Below are positions 46,244 through 55,136 of a stretch of DNA of 64,000 bases, one piece after another. The notes beneath the pieces were generated by a model that worked only from the letters and a program-made list of their open reading frames with translations, made no database searches and was not told the DNA's origin. Origin of the DNA: Sphingobium sp. YR768. GTDB lineage: Bacteria; Pseudomonadota; Alphaproteobacteria; Sphingomonadales; Sphingomonadaceae. The stretch covers positions 79,066 through 143,065 of the forward strand of contig NZ_FOGE01000013.1 in NCBI RefSeq assembly GCF_900111125.1, written 5' to 3'. Within the stretch, counting starts at the first letter, position 1; each line of letters opens with the position of its first letter. Made by a program: the position numbers and the translations under genes.

Positions 46244-47014
46244 TCAGTGCGCGTAGATCATCTTGCGCGTCATGCCGCCATCAACGGCAATTTGCTGACC
46301 GGTGATGAAGCCGGCGCCATCGGATGCCAGAAACAGGACAGTTGCGGCGATGTCGGCGGGTTCCCCAACGCGACCAACCGGGTGCTGCTCCCGATCGATC
46401 GCACGATGCTCTACGGCTTCACGCGTTTGCGCTTTCGCCCAAGGCCGCGTCTCGATCCAGCCAGGCAGGATGGCGTTGACCCGGATGTCGGGACCAAGGC
46501 TGATTGCTAGAGCATGGGTGAGAGCGCATAAAGCCCCCTTGGCCGCCGCATAGGCTTCTGTATCGGGCTCCGATTGGATTGCGCGGGTCGACGCCATGAT
46601 CACGATCGACCCCTTGCTTTGCCGCAGCAGGGGAACGGCGGCACGAACCATCAAAAAGGCGCCCGTTACGTGGCTGTCCTGCCATGCCTGCCATTTTTTG
46701 AGCTCAAGCTGCTCGATCGGGCCGTTGAGCGGATCAGCAAGGCCCGCATTGGATACGAGCAGATCAATGCCGTGGGCCGCGTCCCCTTCCCTATTCCATT
46801 CGATGATCTTCTCGAACGCCTTTTCGATGTCGCGCTCGCTGGCGACATCGGCACGAATGACGATAAGGTTTCCCGATGGTAGTTCGCTGCTCAAGCCACG
46901 AACCGCCTCGGCGTCGCGATCAAGCACCGCCACGCGCCAGCCTTGCGTCAGCAGAGCCTGGGTGATGCCCTTACCAATGCCCTGCGCCCCGCCCGTTACA
47001 ATTGCCGTTTTCAT
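46244..47014 (-). CDS. Short-chain dehydrogenase (SDR)
   Basis: 256-aa classical SDR: AIVTGGAQGIGKGI, SNAGLADPLNG, catalytic Ser in VIMASTRAIQ, YAAAKGAL (Tyr/Lys), and GGMTRKMIYAH at the end. Acts on an unknown alcohol or carbonyl. It is followed at 23 nt by the exonuclease gene and preceded at 42 nt by another SDR on the same strand, so a small operon is likely. Confidence 0.87.
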   Translation of the reverse strand: MKTAIVTGGAQGIGKGITQALLTQGWRVAVLDRDAEAVRGLSSELPSGNLIVIRADVASERDIEKAFEKIIEWNREGDAAHGIDLLVSNAGLADPLNGPIEQLELKKWQAWQDSHVTGAFLMVRAAVPLLRQSKGSIVIMASTRAIQSEPDTEAYAAAKGALCALTHALAISLGPDIRVNAILPGWIETRPWAKAQTREAVEHRAIDREQHPVGRVGEPADIAATVLFLASDGAGFITGQQIAVDGGMTRKMIYAH

Positions 47015-47056
47015 AATATATCTAGTCTCCAGACGACAGGCGCAGGAAGTGCGTGC

Positions 47057-47950
47057 TCAGGCTATGCCGGCGCCGCCGGTCACACCAAAAACTTCGCCGG
47101 TGATGTAGCTGCCCTCCTGGCTCGCCAGCAGTACATAGACAGGGGCAATCTCCACCGGTTGTCCAGGGCGTCCAAACTCGCTCTGCTTGCCGAACTCCAT
47201 CACCTTTTCCTGCGGTTGGCCACCGCTAGACTGCAACACTGTCCAGAACGGACCAGGCGCAACGACATTGGCGCGAATGCCCTTTTCGATCAGCTGTTTG
47301 GCCAGAGCCTTGGTGTAAGCAACAATTCCTGCCTTCGTCGTAGCGTAATCAAGAAGAATGGCGGAAGGTTCGTACGCCTGCACCGAGGCTGTGGTGATGA
47401 CTGAAGCGCCAGCGGGCAAATGCGGCACCGCTGCCTGCGCAATCCAGTGCATGGCGTAGAGATTGGTCTTCATCGTGCGGTCGAAATCATCCGAGCTGAC
47501 CTCGTCGATCGCGTCGCGATATTGTTGCCGGCCGGCACTGATAACCAGAATATCGAGGCCACCTAGTTGTTCGACGGTCTGGGCGACGAGGTCGCGGCAC
47601 CAATTTTCATCCGTGATGTCGCCCGGCAGCGCGATTGCCTTTCTCCCTTCCGCTTCGATCAGCGCAACCACGGCTTTGGCGTCTTCTTCCTCGGCCGGAA
47701 GATAAGACAGGGCGACATCGGCACCTTCACGGGCATAGGCGATGGCGGCCGCGCGACCGATGCCGGAATCCGCGCCGGTCACAAGTGCCTTACGGCCCGT
47801 CAGCTTGCCCGATCCGACATAGCTTTCCTCGCCGTGATCGGGCTTGGGATTCATCTGTGCGGCAATGCCAGGAACGGGTTGTGGCTGCTTGGGGAAGGGC
47901 GGCACGGGATATTGGGTGCGGGGGTCCTGCAGGGTGAGGCGATCGGCCAT
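47057..47950 (-). CDS. yghA: YghA-like SDR oxidoreductase
   Basis: 297-aa SDR starting at the ATG at 47950 (AAGGAGC). The N-terminal [18 protein letters not shown] and [15 protein letters not shown], then [33 protein letters not shown], strongly match E. coli YghA. Ser in [11 protein letters not shown] and YATTKAG supply the catalytic residues. The YghA group is general-stress linked in several bacteria; the substrate is unknown. Confidence 0.88.
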   Translation of the reverse strand: MADRLTLQDPRTQYPVPPFPKQPQPVPGIAAQMNPKPDHGEESYVGSGKLTGRKALVTGADSGIGRAAAIAYAREGADVALSYLPAEEEDAKAVVALIEAEGRKAIALPGDITDENWCRDLVAQTVEQLGGLDILVISAGRQQYRDAIDEVSSDDFDRTMKTNLYAMHWIAQAAVPHLPAGASVITTASVQAYEPSAILLDYATTKAGIVAYTKALAKQLIEKGIRANVVAPGPFWTVLQSSGGQPQEKVMEFGKQSEFGRPGQPVEIAPVYVLLASQEGSYITGEVFGVTGGAGIA

Positions 47951-48017
47951 CGGGGGCTCCTTGTTCAATTGTGCGATAGGTAGGCCACGAGGCCTGATTG
48001 GGCTGTCGATCGTTCGA

Positions 48018-49160
48018 TCACTCCTTCCCGCGTGCGGGATTGGAGGCACCGACCAGTTCGGGCGGCTTTTTGAGGCCGAGCGTTTCTTTCTGCGTATCGG
48101 GGTCGATCTGACGATGGCGCCTGAAGGGTTCGAGCTTCTGAGGCTGACCGGTTTCCAGGCTTTTGAGAATGCCGGCGATCACCCGCACATCGGCAAAGCC
48201 TTCTTCGCCGTCTGGTTCGGGCGCGCGATCGTTGAGAATGCAGTCGGAGAAATAGCGCAGTTCGCCGCCAAACTGGTCCGTCGCCTTGTGCGGCACATGC
48301 CGACGCTCATCGCCGATAACGACATGCTGCTCCAGACCCATGCCGAACATAAAAGCGGGGTTCATCTGGATGCTGCCCTTGGTGCCCACGACGAAAAAGC
48401 TGTCGATTGTGTTGGCAAAGTAGGAAACGGTGAATTGCGCCAGCCGTTCGCCGGGGAAACGCAGCGTGACAGCGACGGTATCGTCCAGATCGCCGAAGCC
48501 TGCTTCAGGATGGCGCGTGGCGACAGCGGAAACGACTTCGGTAGGTTCACTGTCAAAGCAATATCGCGCCGCATTGATCGGATAAGGCCCCATGTCAAAC
48601 AATGGGCCGGCCAGCACGCCATTCTTGGCACGATGATTTTTGGGATCGAGCATCTGCGCGAATGTGGAGGTGAAGGCGATCGTCTGTCCAAGCTCGCCCT
48701 TCTGGATACGCGCGATTGTGTCGAGAGTCGCCGGTTCGAAATGCAGCCGATACGCAACCATCAGCTTTGCGGCTGAAGCCTTTTCCGCAGCGAGAATCTC
48801 AAGTGATTTTTCCAGGGATATTTCGAGCGGCTTTTCTACCAGTACATGGATGCCCGCTTCCAGCGCAGGGATTACGAACTCGGCGTGACGCCAGTTAGGC
48901 GTCGCGACATAGATAGCGTCGATCGTGCCCGATGCCAGCAGGGCGTCGAATTGATCATAGCTATAACCGCCATCGACATCATATTTGTCGCACAAGGCGC
49001 GGAGCTTCTCCGGGTCGCTGGAAACAAAGGCCGCGATCGTCGAATTGCCGGTATGGGGAACGCCGGGCAACATCGCCTCCTGCGTGATGTCGCCCAGCCC
49101 GACAAAGGCGTAACGGACCTTTTTGTCCGATCCGAAACCGAAGGCGGATGCGACGCTCAT
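48018..49160 (-). CDS. GFO/IDH/MocA family oxidoreductase
   Basis: 380-aa NAD(P)-dependent sugar oxidoreductase of the glucose-fructose oxidoreductase family. The start at 49160 follows AGGAGAAAG. It has a Rossmann start ([18 protein letters not shown]), [11 protein letters not shown] (the conserved EKP lysine), a C-terminal (alpha/beta) half with [14 protein letters not shown] and [17 protein letters not shown]. It lies in line with the SDR genes; substrate unknown. No signal peptide. Confidence 0.88.
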   Translation of the reverse strand: MSVASAFGFGSDKKVRYAFVGLGDITQEAMLPGVPHTGNSTIAAFVSSDPEKLRALCDKYDVDGGYSYDQFDALLASGTIDAIYVATPNWRHAEFVIPALEAGIHVLVEKPLEISLEKSLEILAAEKASAAKLMVAYRLHFEPATLDTIARIQKGELGQTIAFTSTFAQMLDPKNHRAKNGVLAGPLFDMGPYPINAARYCFDSEPTEVVSAVATRHPEAGFGDLDDTVAVTLRFPGERLAQFTVSYFANTIDSFFVVGTKGSIQMNPAFMFGMGLEQHVVIGDERRHVPHKATDQFGGELRYFSDCILNDRAPEPDGEEGFADVRVIAGILKSLETGQPQKLEPFRRHRQIDPDTQKETLGLKKPPELVGASNPARGKE

Positions 49161-49255
49161 ATCTTTCTCCTGATGGACAGATGAACCTACGCAACGCCTG
49201 TCGACGGGATCGTCTCCATGGAAAAATGGCGGATCGGGCGCCTGTCTCATGAGTT

Positions 49256-51100
49256 GTGCCTGCATCCCGTCAAGTCGAACCCCAGGATATTGCCATCGTC
49301 ACGCTACCTCATGATCGTCTCCAGGCACGTCGCAACGAAGAGGGCTATTTGGCTCTTGAAGACTATGGCGCGCTGGGTGACGGACGGTCGGTTGCGCTAA
49401 GCGGCGCCGACGGTTCGATCGACTGGTGGTGCGTACCCAATCTGGATTCGCCGCCCTTGTTCGACCGCCTGCTTGACCCGGCCGATGGCGGGTATTTCAG
49501 CATCGAACCAACCGAGGCCTATCGTGTCGAACGGCGCTACAGGCCGGAAAGCAATGTGCTCGAAACGACATTCGCAACAGCCAGCGGCAAGGCGCGGATT
49601 GTTGAGTCGATGAACAGCGGATCGGCCGGCCGACTGCCCTGGTGCGAACTGGCGCGCCGCATTGAAGGCCTGGAAGGTCGGGTGCATTTCAGGATGCAGC
49701 TTCGCCTCGGGCGGCGAGCCGACACCGTCTCACCCTATATGCAGGTAATAGGTGGTAATGATGTCTTCCATGTCGGGCGGGTGCTTGGATTGTGCCTGCG
49801 CAGCCAGGGTGTGACGATCACCATGAAAGAAGACGCAGGGCTATGTGCGTCGGTCAGCATTGCGGCCGGCGAGCAGGAAATCATTGCGATTGTGGCGGGT
49901 GAGGATGAGCCGCTGGTGGTCCCTACTATTGCGGAAATCAGCGCAAGGATCGACACATCGGATGAGGAATGGCGCGTGTGGGCGAGCAAGATCGTTCACG
50001 AAGAGCCAAGTCGCCCGCTTCTTATCCGCAGCGCGCTTGCGCTCAAGCTACTGCTTTTCTCGCCAAGCGGCGCGATCGCTGCAGCGGCCACCACGTCGCT
50101 GCCTGAACGTATCGGCGGCGACAAGAATTACGACTATCGCTACGCTTGGGTTCGCGATGCAGGCTATACCATCAAGGCGTTCTTGCGCATTGGGGCGCAG
50201 GCCGAGGCAAAGGCGGCGCTCAGCTGGCTGCTCAAGCAACTTGAAGAACATGGCCCGCGTGTCTGCTATTCGATCTGGGGCGGCGCGGTTCCGGACGCAC
50301 GATCTGTCGCCGTGCCGGGCTATGGCGCTTCCTCCCCTGTACGCGTCGGCAATATCGCAACAGCTCAGCACCAGCACGGCGTTTATGGCGACATATTCGA
50401 GACGGCGTCCCGCTTCGTTGAAAGCGGCAATATTCTCGATTCCCGCAGCGCCGAGATATTGTCCCATCTGGCCGACGAATGCGCCGACCTTTGGCGACAG
50501 AAGGACAGTGGCATGTGGGAATTGCCGGACAAAGAACATTATACCATGTCGAAGATCAGCTGCTGGCAGGCGCTGGCGCGGGCGGTTGAACTAGCCGACG
50601 ATGGCCATCTGCCGACCACCTGCCGGGACCGTTGGGCACGCGAACGTGACCGGGTGGAAGGCTGGATCGCTGAACATTGCTGGTCCGAAGCGCTGGGCGC
50701 CTACACTTTCTACCCAGGAACGGATCGGTTGGATGCCTCGATCGCGTTGGCGGTCCGCTTCCGGTTCGACGGGACGGATCGTCTGCGCCGCACGATGGAG
50801 GCAATTGACCGTGAGCTTGGAAGCGGTCCCTATCATTATCGCTACAGCGGGATGGAACAGGAAGAAGGATGCTTCCTGGCCTGCACCTTCTGGATGGTTG
50901 AGGCCTGGGCGCTTCTGGGCGAAAAGGCGAAAGCCGAACAGATGTTCGACAGCCTCATCGATGCGCTGGACTTGGGCTTAGGCGTTTATCCAGAAATGGC
51001 CGATCCTGTTTCAGGTCGCTATCTTGGCAATATGCCGCAGGGTCTGACGCACCTGGCATTGGTACAAGCGCTGACAATCTTTGTGGATGAGACACAGTGA
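49256..51100 (+). CDS. GH15 family glycosidase (trehalase/glucoamylase-like)
   Basis: 614-aa inverting GH15 enzyme from a GTG at 49256. N-terminal beta-sandwich (GYLALEDYGALGDGRSVALSGADGSIDWWC), then the (alpha/alpha)6 barrel with GGDKNYDYRYAWVRDAGYTIKAFLRIG, GVYGDIFETASRFVES and a C-terminal EEGCFLACTFWMVEAWALLG. Hydrolysis of alpha-glucans or trehalose is the usual role. In a stress island trehalose turnover is plausible. Divergent from the GFO/IDH/MocA gene. Confidence 0.9.
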   Translation: MPASRQVEPQDIAIVTLPHDRLQARRNEEGYLALEDYGALGDGRSVALSGADGSIDWWCVPNLDSPPLFDRLLDPADGGYFSIEPTEAYRVERRYRPESNVLETTFATASGKARIVESMNSGSAGRLPWCELARRIEGLEGRVHFRMQLRLGRRADTVSPYMQVIGGNDVFHVGRVLGLCLRSQGVTITMKEDAGLCASVSIAAGEQEIIAIVAGEDEPLVVPTIAEISARIDTSDEEWRVWASKIVHEEPSRPLLIRSALALKLLLFSPSGAIAAAATTSLPERIGGDKNYDYRYAWVRDAGYTIKAFLRIGAQAEAKAALSWLLKQLEEHGPRVCYSIWGGAVPDARSVAVPGYGASSPVRVGNIATAQHQHGVYGDIFETASRFVESGNILDSRSAEILSHLADECADLWRQKDSGMWELPDKEHYTMSKISCWQALARAVELADDGHLPTTCRDRWARERDRVEGWIAEHCWSEALGAYTFYPGTDRLDASIALAVRFRFDGTDRLRRTMEAIDRELGSGPYHYRYSGMEQEEGCFLACTFWMVEAWALLGEKAKAEQMFDSLIDALDLGLGVYPEMADPVSGRYLGNMPQGLTHLALVQALTIFVDETQ

Positions 51101-51402
51101 AGCTGAGCCGTCTGCTTCCAATCACTCCGAAAATGGCTTCGCGAAGCGGAACATAGATGTTTTCAAAAGGGCAGTGAGGGCCCAGGCAATTTTCGACGAT
51201 TTTCAAACGCATGTTAGGCGTCTCTCCGAGCCGTTATTGCCACCCATGTACATGCCGATTGCATGGTTCTGGTAGTCCGATACCGGAATGCGTCGTTCGC
51301 CGGTCGGGCTTGGAACGACAGCCTCCATCAGGACCTGCACCATCAGTGGCTAATAACGGCTCATCCTATCTACCTCCACCCACCGCAAACAGACGGTGCT
51401 GT
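51101..51402. other. Non-coding stretch before the CsbD-like gene
   Basis: About 300 nt after the GH15 stop with no credible frame. The last 60 nt carry the EcfG-type promoter and leader of the CsbD-like gene. Confidence 0.4.
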
Positions 51403-51428
51403 GGAACGAGAACATTCGCGAGAAGTTT
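51403..51428 (+). promoter_or_regulatory. EcfG-type promoter of the CsbD-like gene
   Basis: GGAAC (51403-51407), 17 nt, then GTTT (51425-51428), the general-stress sigma pattern of alphaproteobacteria, 36 nt before the ATG. The -10 lacks the preceding C of a CGTT consensus. It fits a stress-induced small protein. Confidence 0.5.
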
Positions 51429-51463
51429 AGTTCAACAGACCAAAAATGCACAAGGAGAGTGAC

Positions 51464-51643
51464 ATGAGCATCGAAGGAAAGGCCAAGGAAGCCGCCGGCT
51501 ACGTCAAGGAAGAGTTGAACGAGCACGGCAAGACACCCGAAGCGCAGAAGAAGGCGCAGGAGGGCCGCGATCTGCGGAATGAAGGGCGGGTCGAAGACGG
51601 CAAGGCGCCGAAGACCACGCCGGTCGGAAGCGACGCGGAGTAA
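51464..51643 (+). CDS. CsbD-like small stress protein
   Basis: 59-aa very hydrophilic helical protein from the ATG at 51464 with AAGGAG upstream. The repeated GKAKEAAGYVKEEL and charged tail recall the CsbD family, whose bacterial members are induced by the general stress sigma factor. The family match is by shape, not certain. A clear terminator follows. Confidence 0.65.
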   Translation: MSIEGKAKEAAGYVKEELNEHGKTPEAQKKAQEGRDLRNEGRVEDGKAPKTTPVGSDAE

Positions 51644-51667
51644 CCTCCCGCCCAGTCTCAAGCAAAG

Positions 51668-51693
51668 CGCCGCCCCTCACCGGGCGGCGTTTT
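51668..51693. terminator. Intrinsic terminator after the CsbD-like gene
   Basis: CGCCGCCC-CTCACC-GGGCGGCG then TTTT: 8-bp perfect stem, 6-nt loop and a U-tract. It also serves the convergent DUF1543 gene from the other side, with a short A-run. The best terminator in the window. Confidence 0.85.
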
Positions 51694-51707
51694 CGTTTAG
51701 CGCACAT

Positions 51708-52208
51708 CTATTTCAGCGGGATGTAACGGCAGATGAAGGGCGGCTGACCTAAAGCAGCGTGGGGCGTCAGATGAATATGCAGCCCGTCACCGATGAGCCC
51801 GTCGAGCGCGAACGCCTTCTCGGCTTCGTAGATGTCGTCGCGGTGCGCATCCTTCCAGTCTGAAATGGTCGCGAGCCCGCGAACCTTCGCCTCCTTCATG
51901 GAGGTGGCCACCACAAACATATTCCGATGCTGCTCAGCGAAGTCCTTGCCATCATAGCCGCCAAGATTAACGAACCACAGCTTCTCGCGAGCACCTGACG
52001 GTTCTGGCCGCAGGTCGACGGTCCAGCCATCGGCATGGCTGATCTCGGCGTAGCAATCGACGTGAAGCGTCCCCGGTGTGCCCCACCACTCGGCCCGGAG
52101 TTGGTCATGGGTCGCTTTGATCGTCTTCGCGACCACGAACCGAACGTCGTGAATCTCGATGTTCGCCGAGGGATGTTCGCCGCCGATGTAGATCGCCCAG
52201 AGTTTCAC
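51708..52208 (-). CDS. DUF1543 domain protein
   Basis: 166-aa protein. The N-terminal LWAIYIGGEHPSANIEIHDVRFVV and HVDCYAEISHADGWTVDLRPEP, then LWFVNLGGYDGKDFAEQHRNMFVVA, are the two DUF1543 halves. Function unknown. It is the last gene of a five-gene operon, overlapping the FAD gene by 4 nt, and ends at the terminator. Confidence 0.85.
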   Translation of the reverse strand: MKLWAIYIGGEHPSANIEIHDVRFVVAKTIKATHDQLRAEWWGTPGTLHVDCYAEISHADGWTVDLRPEPSGAREKLWFVNLGGYDGKDFAEQHRNMFVVATSMKEAKVRGLATISDWKDAHRDDIYEAEKAFALDGLIGDGLHIHLTPHAALGQPPFICRYIPLK

Positions 52209-53884
52209 GAGGCCCTCTCCTCATCCCCGAACGCTTTGCCCTGTCGGTCTCTCATCGCATCAGCCGCCTGCGCCAGAGCCGCTCCGACCGTCCCACCCAA
52301 CTCATGCGAACTGGTGATGCCCTGAACGAAGGGATGGCGTTCGAGGATGAACGGGATGCTGAGACAGAAAAGCCGATCGCGCGCCGGGTGATCGCTCACC
52401 GGATGGAAATCCTCGTCTACCACGATGCCCTTTATGCCCGGCGCATCGTCCTCTGCTGCGTCACGGATGACATCCTGCTCGAGCAATGTCGGAAACGGGA
52501 ACTTCTCGGCTTCCAGCGGCCGCTGCCCGGTCGCGTCGATGAAGGCCGGAAAATGCCGACGCTCGCCCCCGACGGTGACGACTGCGCCCCGCTCCGACCC
52601 ACCTGTATAGATCCTGTGATCCTCGCCCAGCGCGATGACCGAGAGATGTCCGGCGCGGTGCAACGCCAACAGCCGTTCTATCGAGAGATGCGGAACGGTC
52701 GCATACTCATCGACGAACACGGGCTTCAGATAGCGGTTGAAGCGCTTGAGCGCCTCCTCCTCAAGATGGGGCACGATCAGTCCCAGCACCTCGTGCATGC
52801 GCAGGATCGCATAGCGCCAGGGCACGGTATATTTCCGCTCGAAGTTTTCCCGCGCCTCGGCGACATTGGCAACCGCCCACTCGAATGGATCGGCGGCAAC
52901 GCGGTCGGCGAAATAGCGGTCGGCGAAGTCTTCAAGCGATAGCTCGGAGAGCCCGACCTTATCCGCATAGCCCGGATCGGCGGCGGCCAATTCCGCCCGG
53001 AACAGATCGTAGGATCGGTCGAGCAGATGGGCGCAGTCCTCCGCGATCAGCCGTTCGATTGCCTCGGGCGTGCAGGTGGACAGCGGCTCGAACGGGATCG
53101 GATAGTAGAAATCGGCCTCGGGGAGCAGGCCCTTACGCGACATCATGGTGATACACAGCTTCTCGGCGCCTGGATGGATGCGGTAATCGATCGCCTCACC
53201 CTCGGTCTCGATCATCGTGCCGTGCGCGACGGCTAGCGCCACCGCAGCGTCGATCGCCGTTAGCGAGCTTCCACGGATCCCGATCGATACCGGCGGGATG
53301 CGCTGCAGCGCCGTCGCCGGCCACGGGCTCAGGAAGTAGCCGGGCCGCACCTCGGGTTCCTCCGGCCACTGATGGCCGGTCGCGAGCACGACGCGGTCGT
53401 AAATTCGTTCGCACGCCTCGCCATGACGCGGCTCGACCGACAGATGCAGGCCGTCATCCTCGGCGAGGATGTCGGTCACCCTGCAACTCGTGGCAATCTC
53501 GACGCTAATCCCTCGCTTCCGGGCCTCGTCGATCAGGCCGTTGAACTGATCGAGGAAATACTCGCCTAGAGCGACGCGCGGATAGAAGGCATGGTCGTCG
53601 ATCTGATCCGGATCGATCCCAAGCCGCACCAGCCGCGCGCGAGGCTGCCGCTCTAGCCAGTCGATCAATGTCTCGCTGATCGGCGGGATCTCGATGGATG
53701 CGATGTTCGAGAGCATCGCAGGGTCGTTCCATCCCGGCCGGTAGGGCGTGCCAAGGCCAGCGCGAGGCTGCTCCTCGTAGATCGTGACCTGGGCCGTGCC
53801 GCTGATCTCCCGCAGGAATGCGCAGAAGGTGTAAATGGTGGTCGGGCCGGCGCCGACAAACGCGATCGAGAAGGGTGTCGTCAT
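52205..53884 (-). CDS. FAD/NAD(P)-binding oxidoreductase
   Basis: 559 aa from the ATG at 53884 (ATGA overlap). SIAFVGAGPTTIYTFCAFL is the dinucleotide-binding fold. DRVVLATGHQWPE, then FIDATGQRPLEAEKF and ITSSHELGGTVGAALAQAADAM follow as in the FAD_NAD_binding (pfam13454-like) family. Such proteins are often redox enzymes of undefined substrate. Coupled to transglutaminase and DUF1543 genes. Confidence 0.82.
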   Translation of the reverse strand: MTTPFSIAFVGAGPTTIYTFCAFLREISGTAQVTIYEEQPRAGLGTPYRPGWNDPAMLSNIASIEIPPISETLIDWLERQPRARLVRLGIDPDQIDDHAFYPRVALGEYFLDQFNGLIDEARKRGISVEIATSCRVTDILAEDDGLHLSVEPRHGEACERIYDRVVLATGHQWPEEPEVRPGYFLSPWPATALQRIPPVSIGIRGSSLTAIDAAVALAVAHGTMIETEGEAIDYRIHPGAEKLCITMMSRKGLLPEADFYYPIPFEPLSTCTPEAIERLIAEDCAHLLDRSYDLFRAELAAADPGYADKVGLSELSLEDFADRYFADRVAADPFEWAVANVAEARENFERKYTVPWRYAILRMHEVLGLIVPHLEEEALKRFNRYLKPVFVDEYATVPHLSIERLLALHRAGHLSVIALGEDHRIYTGGSERGAVVTVGGERRHFPAFIDATGQRPLEAEKFPFPTLLEQDVIRDAAEDDAPGIKGIVVDEDFHPVSDHPARDRLFCLSIPFILERHPFVQGITSSHELGGTVGAALAQAADAMRDRQGKAFGDEERAS

Positions 53885-54657
53885 ACGGCGGCAACCTCGA
53901 CGCTCTGGCTGTTCATGACAGCGGTCCCGAAGGCCGTCAGGAACGCTACATCCGCGGCGTCGCGACCGATCCCGATCTTCGCCATGTCGCGCTCCTTGGC
54001 CATGCCCGTCGCATCGACCAGATGCCATTCCCCGCCCAGAAAGACCTCGGCGACCGCATGGAAGTCGGGCGGCTCTACGCCAAGCGCATATACACTTGCG
54101 ATACGAGCCGGGATGCCGGCGGCACGGGCGAAGGTAATCATGACATGGGCGTAGTCCCGGCATATGCCCTGGCGCTTTACGAAGGTGTCGAGCGCCGTCG
54201 TCTCGGACGTGCTGACACCTGGAACATAGGCAAGGTGACCAGCGATCCAATCACGCATCGCGACGATCTTCGCTCCGTCCTCGACGCCGCCGAACTCCGT
54301 TGCAACGAAGGTCTCGAACTGATCTGAGGGGCAGTAGCGTGAAGACCAGAGATACTGAACGGTCTCACCAGGCAGCTGATGCGGCGCGACGAGCGGGAGG
54401 TTGAGGCAGTTGTCCAGCACCCGCTCGATGCGGACGGTGGCGCGATAGTCGACCAGCAACTGGCCCTGCACGCGCATCCATATCCTTTCACCGATCCTGT
54501 CGTGCGAGGCGACGCGCGCGAAATGCTCGGTGGGCGTGATGTCGATATGCGCAGCGTCGATCACCTGTTCGGGAATCGCGGCGGCCTCGATCTGGAGGAG
54601 CACGTCGGTCGGCTGCTCGAACCAATAGTCGAGACTGGCATGGATCGAGAGGCTCAT
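53881..54657 (-). CDS. Transglutaminase-like (papain-fold) protein
   Basis: 258 aa. The catalytic triad is seen as Cys in KRQGICRDYAHVMITFAR, His in DFHAVAEVFL and Asp in HLVDATGMA. The N-terminal part is the beta-sandwich found in bacterial transglutaminase-like proteins of this type. These may cleave or cross-link peptides. ATGA overlap with both neighbours. Confidence 0.87.
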   Translation of the reverse strand: MSLSIHASLDYWFEQPTDVLLQIEAAAIPEQVIDAAHIDITPTEHFARVASHDRIGERIWMRVQGQLLVDYRATVRIERVLDNCLNLPLVAPHQLPGETVQYLWSSRYCPSDQFETFVATEFGGVEDGAKIVAMRDWIAGHLAYVPGVSTSETTALDTFVKRQGICRDYAHVMITFARAAGIPARIASVYALGVEPPDFHAVAEVFLGGEWHLVDATGMAKERDMAKIGIGRDAADVAFLTAFGTAVMNSQSVEVAAV

Positions 54658-55136
54658 CGTGCCCGCTCTCCCTTCAACCGCCGCGCATTGCCGGTCGCGG
54701 TGCGATGGACCGGTCCCAGAGCGCCCTTCCCCATCTTCGCCCCCGCAGTCATCACGCCAACTGCATAGTTGGCGCTCTGGCTGGCAAGCGTAGTCACCTC
54801 AGCAGCGCTTGGCATTCTCCCGGCAAGCATCATCATTCCCACCCGCTGCATCTGTGCGACCCAGGCCGTTTGCATCGCGATGGTGTCGCGGGCGATCACC
54901 TCCGCGCTGCGACTGAACGCCGCCACCTTTTCCGGCACCATCCGCGATAGCTCGACGTAGTTGCCAGTGAGGGGTGCGGCGGTCGCCGTCCGCATCATCT
55001 CCGTACGCGCCGTGATGACGTCGCCCGACGCCCTCATGGTCTCCGCACTGCGCAGCCAGGTAGATTGCATGTCGAGCCCGGCTGACACCATGCGCGACCA
55101 GGCGCTGAACGGATCGAACATCCCGCTCGCACTCAT
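54654..55136 (-). CDS. Phasin-like protein
   Basis: 160-aa helical protein. It starts [33 protein letters not shown], with the PFxAWxxM pattern and long amphipathic helices of phasin-like granule proteins (VIARDTIAMQTAWVAQMQRVGMMMLAG). It overlaps katE by 4 nt. The granule role is inferred; alternatively a DUF-type stress protein. Confidence 0.65.
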   Translation of the reverse strand: MSASGMFDPFSAWSRMVSAGLDMQSTWLRSAETMRASGDVITARTEMMRTATAAPLTGNYVELSRMVPEKVAAFSRSAEVIARDTIAMQTAWVAQMQRVGMMMLAGRMPSAAEVTTLASQSANYAVGVMTAGAKMGKGALGPVHRTATGNARRLKGERAR

